Source of the DNA: an uncultured Bacilli bacterium
GTDB lineage: Bacteria > Bacillota_I > Bacilli_A > RF39 > UBA660
Length of the DNA: 33,331 nucleotides
NCBI GenBank assembly: GCA_947631155.1
Contig: CANRKG010000017.1
Span: 1-33,331 of the forward strand
Reading direction: 5' to 3'
Shown here: positions 29,876 to 33,331 of the stretch, piece by piece
Position numbering within the stretch: position 1 is the stretch's first letter
Layout: each line of letters starts with the position of its first letter
Notes under the pieces: generated by a model
The model's input: only the letters and a program-made list of their open reading frames with translations
Told to the model about the DNA's origin: nothing
Databases searched by the model: none
Program-made: the position numbers and the translations under genes

Positions 29876-30994
29876 TTAGTAATTATGTATATTTACAAGA
29901 CCACCACTTAAATCAATTCTTAATGATTTTAATTTAGTATATGAGCAATTACCATTAACGCAAGCATTTACCTTTTCTATAAAATTGTTTATTTCATCAT
30001 TAGAAAAGTCAGTATTTAACGTACTAATAATATATTTTAATTCATTATCACTATAAGAGGAAACATCATAATATAAATCTAAATCAACTTTAGTTATATT
30101 ACCATTTTTATTAATATTATATTTTATAGTAGATGTCCTAGTATTAGAAACTATTTTTTCAAAATTACAATTTCTAGTTATAGAATAACCATAATTATTC
30201 AAATTAGTTTGTATGAATTCGCAAGTATTATTAATATTAGCCTTATTTTTATTATTATTACTAATTCCTATAAATAGATCTATCATCGAAAATAAGAAAA
30301 ATATACATAGTACAAATAAACTTCTTACTAATATACGCGATAAAAGTGAACTTTCATTACCATTATTTTTAGTTATATTCATTCCTTCATATAATTTTGG
30401 AATAACTAATTTTTTGTTACCATCACAAATATATATCAGTGAATATTTTGTTTCTTTTACCAATTGAGGGTTATTATAAATTTTCTTTTTATAAATATCG
30501 GTATCAAAGAATTTATTAACAAATTCTTGATTAGTATTAAGCTTTGTCAAGTTATCTATAGTATTCATATTTATTGCTGCATTTCCTGCCATAACCGATG
30601 TTGAATTAGTAATATTTTTTGCTATATATGTTGTCATTATAGTATCAAATGCTAAATCCTTATCTTTTATTTTTTCAGAATTTATTATTCTACCTTTTAT
30701 AATTTTATTATCTTCAAATTTATAAGAATACAATGGAGTAATTAAAAATTTATAAAGGCCAATTCCAAATATAAGTGCAAATATTATAATATAGATTACC
30801 ATCACTATTCCTAAATTATCTAATATAAATGCACTTACAATATCAAAAAAATCACTCAAAAATAAATACGGTACTATTACAAATAAAAAAATACTAAATA
30901 TAGATATTAATCCTACAAAACCCCATACTGATATATTAAGGGCTTTTGTTTTTCTCTCAAATTTAAAAGATGGAATAAAAATATTATTGTTCAT
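29876..30994 (-). CDS. Membrane protein, cargo of the fifth cassette
   Basis: 372 aa, no family recognised. Two hydrophobic helices near the N-terminus (residues about 22-46 and 60-86), a cytoplasmic-type region of about 130 residues, a third helix (about 222-245), then a C-terminal domain of about 125 residues containing four cysteines (CEF, CNF, ACVNGNCSY). The start is the ATG at 30994-30992 behind AAAGGAAG. It is transcribed opposite to the A/B repeats, like the 79-aa cargo gene, and converges on the orphan two-hairpin RNA. It could be a surface sensor or exclusion-type protein, but nothing in the sequence shows this. Confidence 0.8.
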   Translation of the reverse strand: MNNNIFIPSFKFERKTKALNISVWGFVGLISIFSIFLFVIVPYLFLSDFFDIVSAFILDNLGIVMVIYIIIFALIFGIGLYKFLITPLYSYKFEDNKIIKGRIINSEKIKDKDLAFDTIMTTYIAKNITNSTSVMAGNAAINMNTIDNLTKLNTNQEFVNKFFDTDIYKKKIYNNPQLVKETKYSLIYICDGNKKLVIPKLYEGMNITKNNGNESSLLSRILVRSLFVLCIFFLFSMIDLFIGISNNNKNKANINNTCEFIQTNLNNYGYSITRNCNFEKIVSNTRTSTIKYNINKNGNITKVDLDLYYDVSSYSDNELKYIISTLNTDFSNDEINNFIEKVNACVNGNCSYTKLKSLRIDLSGGLVNIHNY

Positions 30995-31095
30995 TAAAAA
31001 ATCAACTTCCTTTCACAATTATTATATCATAAACATTTTTACTTTTAGTAGTTATTTAAAAAATTGTAAATTTTATAATTAAAAATGTAAAATAT

Positions 31096-31116
31096 ATTGT
31101 ATAATGTTTATACAAT
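31096..31116. promoter_or_regulatory. Perfect 9-bp inverted repeat between divergent cargo genes
   Basis: ATTGTATAA-TGT-TTATACAAT lies in the 271-bp space between the 372-aa membrane gene and the ADP-ribosyltransferase-like gene. It has operator-like dimensions. The rest of this space up to B5 is AT-rich with no other clear feature. Confidence 0.45.
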
Positions 31117-31201
31117 CAACTTAAATGAAAATTTTTAAACGTTTATAATTATAACATCAATATGATAAAATATTTATAAACACAAATGGATATATTTATC
31201 G

Positions 31202-31240
31202 ATTAAGAAAATACACTTGCATATTGTTAAAGTAATATTT
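31202..31240 (+). repeat. Cassette element B5
   Basis: ATTAAGAAAATACACTTGCA, TATTG, then a dyad ATATT...AATAT. It lies 25 bp before the cargo ATG at 31266, but more than 1.4 kb from its A site (A5), the interval being filled by the orphan RNA and the 372-aa gene. Confidence 0.7.
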
Positions 31241-31265
31241 TCTTAAATTATGTTTGGAGGTCTTT

Positions 31266-31944
31266 ATGAAGAAATACAATTTATCATTGAATGATATAAC
31301 TTCTAATTATTTTCATTTTACTAAAAAAAGTAATTTAGAATCTATCTCTACAACTGGATTATTACCTAAAATTTCATTTCATGCACAATCTCTTGAAGAT
31401 ACTAAAAAAGTATTTTTTGTTCAAGGACTTGATAACTTATTAATTTTGTTTGACTGTTGGATAAATGTTTGTGAAAAATATCCTCTTTTCCCAGGAATGT
31501 TTAATTTAGGAACCAAAGTTATGAAATATAAATGGATATTTCAAATATACAGAATATAATAAAATACATAGACTTGTAGCATATAAATATTTTGATATGT
31601 TTTTAAATAAATATATATTGTTAAATCTAAAAATTAAAGAAAAAATAGACTTTGACTTTAATGATATTGATGAAATTAAAAATAAGGGATATGATAAAGA
31701 ATACTTGATAAAAGGAGGTTATTCATTAAAATATTCTGATTTAGAATCAACAAGAACAGATAAATGGAATTTACACACTTTTTCAAATCATGGAATTAAT
31801 TCATCAAAATTGAAAATTTGTTATGTAAATAATTCTAATAAAATGATAGATATATTAAATTTTGCACTCAATAATACAAATTTAAATATTGAGACTGTTT
31901 GCCCCGTACTATGGAAATATCTAAGAAGTAGAAATTTGATTTAA
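31266..31944 (+). pseudogene. Frameshifted ADP-ribosyltransferase-like protein gene
   Basis: Two frames make one protein of about 226 residues. Part 1 (31266-31559, 97 aa) starts at ATG 31266 behind GGAGG and contains YFHFTKKSNLESISTTGLLP, the pattern (FHfT...nL..I...GL) shared by DarT-like and other ADP-ribosyltransferase folds at their NAD-binding start. It then leaves frame near 31535-31550. Part 2 continues as EYNKIHRLVAYKYFDMFLNK to KWNLHTFSNHGINSSKLKI and ends at 31944. One inserted or deleted base would restore the frame, so it is either a recent pseudogene, an assembly error or, less likely, programmed frameshifting. The family assignment is tentative. Confidence 0.6.
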
Positions 31945-31971
31945 TAAGAATAGTTATCATACAACTTACTC

Positions 31972-32031
31972 AATGTCATCAGTTTAAGGAACTACACAAT
32001 TTCTTATGTAGTTCCTTAAACTGATGACATT
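31972..32031 (+). repeat. Perfect 25-bp inverted repeat
   Basis: 31972-31996 and 32007-32031 are exact reverse complements over 25 bp with a 10-base loop (CAATTTCTTA). It lies 27 bp after the stop of the ADP-ribosyltransferase-like gene and immediately before the cassette right-end motif. It could terminate the cargo transcript, although no T-run follows. Confidence 0.9.
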
Positions 32032-32080
32032 CTTCTTTCCTTAGGGCACTAGGTCGATAAGAAACTCGAAAAATTCGAAT
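32030..32080 (+). repeat. Cassette right end and site A6
   Basis: TTCTTCTTTCCTTAG then core GGCACTA (32045-32051), GGTCGATAAGAAACTCG and hairpin CGAA...TTCG. It is the sixth and last copy in the window. Confidence 0.7.
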
Positions 32081-32115
32081 AACGTTGTCTTCACAATATT
32101 TTTACACTAAATTAT

Positions 32116-32158
32116 GTCAATTTAGAAAATACACTTGCATATTGATAACTAGTATATG
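32116..32158 (+). repeat. Cassette element B6
   Basis: GTCAATTTAGAAAATACACTTG then CATATTGATAACTAGTATATG. Spacing to A6 (about 36 bp between them) is close to that in the A1-B1 and A3-B3 pairs (about 50 bp). Confidence 0.75.
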
Positions 32159-32242
32159 TTTGATGTATCAAAACTTAATAAATATTCACAAAAATATTAA
32201 TTTACGATATAATACACAACATATTAAAAAAGAGGGCTTTAT

Positions 32243-33091
32243 ATGAAATTTAATGAAAAACATTCAAAAGAAATTAATGAATTTATAATGAAATATAATG
32301 AAGATGAAGAATTCAAAAATAGTGTTCAAGAATTATATAATAATAACATGTATAAATTGTCTATTCTTCAGATATATGCTTTAGAAGAAATTTTAAGATA
32401 TGGGACAAAAGAAGTTTTTAATAAATTTCTTGAAACAAAAGGTGCATATTCTGATGATGAAGCAGTAGATTTATACGATGGATTTATTAAATTGTTAAAC
32501 GAAGATGTAAGTTTCAAACAATATAAAATGCAACAATTAAAAAAATCAACAAAGGCATTATCAGAATTGGAAATGTTTGCTTTTAAATTAATTGGTGGTT
32601 CTGATGATAAAAAAGAACAAATGCATAAAGAAATGACGGACGAATTAGAATATGATCCATATAATCCAATATTATATTCCAATGATAGTCAAATACGAGA
32701 AACGTTAAGAAATTTGTTTTTTGGAGAATTTATTCATCACCTATTAGAATTACAAGAAATGAAACCTGTTAAAGTTAGACAAAAAGAAAAAGGGAGAATA
32801 GCAAATATTGATAAACCATTAATAATTGAACAAATCCAAAGATTTATTTCTGTACCTAATTCTATATTTCAACTTAAACAAGTGATAGATAATAGATTTA
32901 TTAAAGTAAAATATGACTTACTATTAGGTAAAGGAGAGTCTGCATTTGGACAATATCTAAAGTTTAATACTAATATAAGTTCTAATGAAATTCTTGATAT
33001 GGAAAAAGATGATTTAGCAACAGATATGGTCAATTACTTTATGAAAATGTTTAATAAAAGAAAAGAACAGAATGATGAACAAGAAAAATAG
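32243..33091 (+). CDS. 282-aa cytoplasmic protein, cargo of the sixth cassette
   Basis: 282 aa; no family recognised. Predicted soluble and mainly helical, charged, with no signal peptide, membrane helix or obvious catalytic motif. Start ATG 32243 behind AAAGAGGGC, 84 bp after B6. The final 42 residues (FNTNISSNEI to NDEQEK) are duplicated in frame directly after the stop codon (33092-33223), so an ancestor may have been longer. Its position after an A6-B6 pair fits the single-cargo cassette pattern; phage-defence or regulatory roles would be guesses. Confidence 0.8.
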   Translation: MKFNEKHSKEINEFIMKYNEDEEFKNSVQELYNNNMYKLSILQIYALEEILRYGTKEVFNKFLETKGAYSDDEAVDLYDGFIKLLNEDVSFKQYKMQQLKKSTKALSELEMFAFKLIGGSDDKKEQMHKEMTDELEYDPYNPILYSNDSQIRETLRNLFFGEFIHHLLELQEMKPVKVRQKEKGRIANIDKPLIIEQIQRFISVPNSIFQLKQVIDNRFIKVKYDLLLGKGESAFGQYLKFNTNISSNEILDMEKDDLATDMVNYFMKMFNKRKEQNDEQEK

Positions 33092-33223
33092 TTTAATACT
33101 AATGTAAGTTCTAATGAAAGTTCTGGTATAGAAAAAGATAAGTTAGCAACAGATATGGTCAATTACTTTATGAAAATGTCTAATGAAAGAAAAGAACAGA
33201 ATGTCGGACAAAGAAAAAAGTGA
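32963..33223 (+). repeat. Tandem duplication of the 3' end of the 282-aa gene
   Basis: Unit 1 (32963-33091) and unit 2 (33092-33223) are about 130 bp each and very similar; GCAACAGATATGGTCAATTA and the sequence around it is identical in both. Unit 2 remains open in the same frame after the TAG stop and ends at TGA 33221-33223, encoding FNTNVSSNES to VGQRKK. Confidence 0.88.
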
Positions 33224-33254
33224 TTTAAATAAAATTAAAATTTTGCTTTTGGTA

Positions 33255-33331
33255 TTTTATTATGTTCCGGGATAGGAACATAATAAAACCACCCGCTATG
33301 CGGGTGAGAGCTGAAAAAGCGATAGCGTTAA
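33255..33331 (+). mobile_element. Hairpin-rich end, possible edge of an IS200/IS605-type or similar element
   Basis: TTTTATTATGTTCC (33255-33268) pairs perfectly with GGAACATAATAAAA (33275-33288); CACCCGC (33290-33296) pairs with GCGGGTG (33300-33306) around TAT; GCGATAGCG follows. This cluster is much richer in G+C than the rest of the window and resembles the imperfect-palindrome ends of single-strand transposons. No transposase is present before the window ends, so the assignment is tentative. Confidence 0.35.

Noticed and set aside
30213-30467. Plus-strand frame of 84 codons inside the 372-aa membrane gene
   Set aside because: Its hydrophobic sequence is the antisense of the AT-rich membrane gene and it has no credible start signal.
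27894-32080. Additional truncated tRNA genes at the A sites
   Set aside because: Only GGCACCA is shared with the tRNA; the bases upstream do not resemble the T arm or acceptor stem.
27341-32158. CRISPR array
   Set aside because: Repeats are imperfect, spaced 0.3-2.3 kb apart with genes between them, and there are no uniform spacers or cas genes.
32368-32682. Minus-strand frame of 104 codons opposite the 282-aa gene
   Set aside because: No ribosome site and it lies entirely within a plus-strand frame that has one.
27341-33331. Classical integron with attC sites
   Set aside because: No integrase gene and no clear RYYYAAC/GTTRRRY boxes; the repeat core coincides with a tRNA 3' end, which fits tRNA-targeted insertion better.
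1-33331. Mollicute-type code with TGA as tryptophan
   Set aside because: TGA ends spoVAC and scpA at ATGA overlaps and tryptophan is encoded by TGG throughout, so the standard bacterial code applies.

Overview
The window is very AT-rich, Gram-positive (Bacillota-type) bacterial DNA using the standard code: TGA serves as a stop, for example at the spoVAC/spoVAD and scpA/scpB ATGA overlaps, and TGG is used for Trp. A SUF operon with SufU, sortase and LPXTG-like sorting signals, penicillin-binding carboxypeptidases, WXG100 proteins, SpoVA proteins and a SigF/SigG-type sigma factor all point to an endospore-forming or recently spore-forming, low-GC Firmicute with a cell wall. An uncultured gut Bacilli/Mycoplasmatota-like lineage would fit, but I cannot assign a taxon from sequence alone.

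Layout. (1) 1-2280: a large acidic, repeat-containing coiled-coil protein. (2) 2287-7338: a SUF iron-sulphur operon, sufC-sufD(short)-sufS-sufU-unknown-sufB, closed by a terminator. (3) 7376-8677: single-stranded DNA-binding protein, XRE regulator, GNAT acetyltransferase. (4) 8776-11226: a cell-surface operon of thioester (TQXA) adhesin with an LPNTA sorting signal, sortase and five-helix membrane protein. (5) 11225-14254: UV endonuclease UvsE, a VanY-like carboxypeptidase and a DacF-like carboxypeptidase. (6) 14266-18766: FAD oxidoreductase, NAD-dependent epimerase, lipid kinase and membrane protein, probably lipid or envelope glycolipid metabolism. (7) 18854-21777: sporulation block, SpoIIAA-like STAS protein, SigF-like sigma factor (no spoIIAB between them), then spoVAC-D-E behind a near-perfect forespore-sigma promoter; a convergent RNHCP gene follows. 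(8) 22172-25853: a mini type VII secretion module with two WXG100 proteins, a helical protein, a large membrane-anchored protein and a DUF4176 protein; a strong pair of overlapping hairpins separates the second and third genes. (9) 25900-27222: scpA-scpB. (10) tRNA-Leu(CAA), 27261-27347.

From the 3' end of tRNA-Leu to the end of the window (about 6 kb) the organisation changes. Six related sites (core GGCACCA, which is also the tRNA 3' end, then GATTGATAGGAAAC and a hairpin whose stem sequence varies but still pairs) occur in the same orientation. Each is usually followed by a second conserved element (AAAACACACTTGCATATTGA plus a dyad) and preceded by a right-end motif (AAAAGTTGTTGaACTTCTTCCCTTAG). 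Between sites lie one or two small cargo genes or gene remnants. I read this as a tandem array of integrase-less mini-elements (gene cassettes) stacked at the tRNA-Leu 3' end. Cargo includes a 79-aa protein, a candidate type I toxin-antitoxin pair with par-like convergent architecture, a MazG-like pyrophosphohydrolase, an orphan relative of the antitoxin RNA beside a membrane protein, a frameshifted ADP-ribosyltransferase-like gene, and a 282-aa protein with a tandemly duplicated C-terminus. GC-richer hairpins at the right edge suggest the start of another mobile element. This array is the best candidate for a previously undescribed system.
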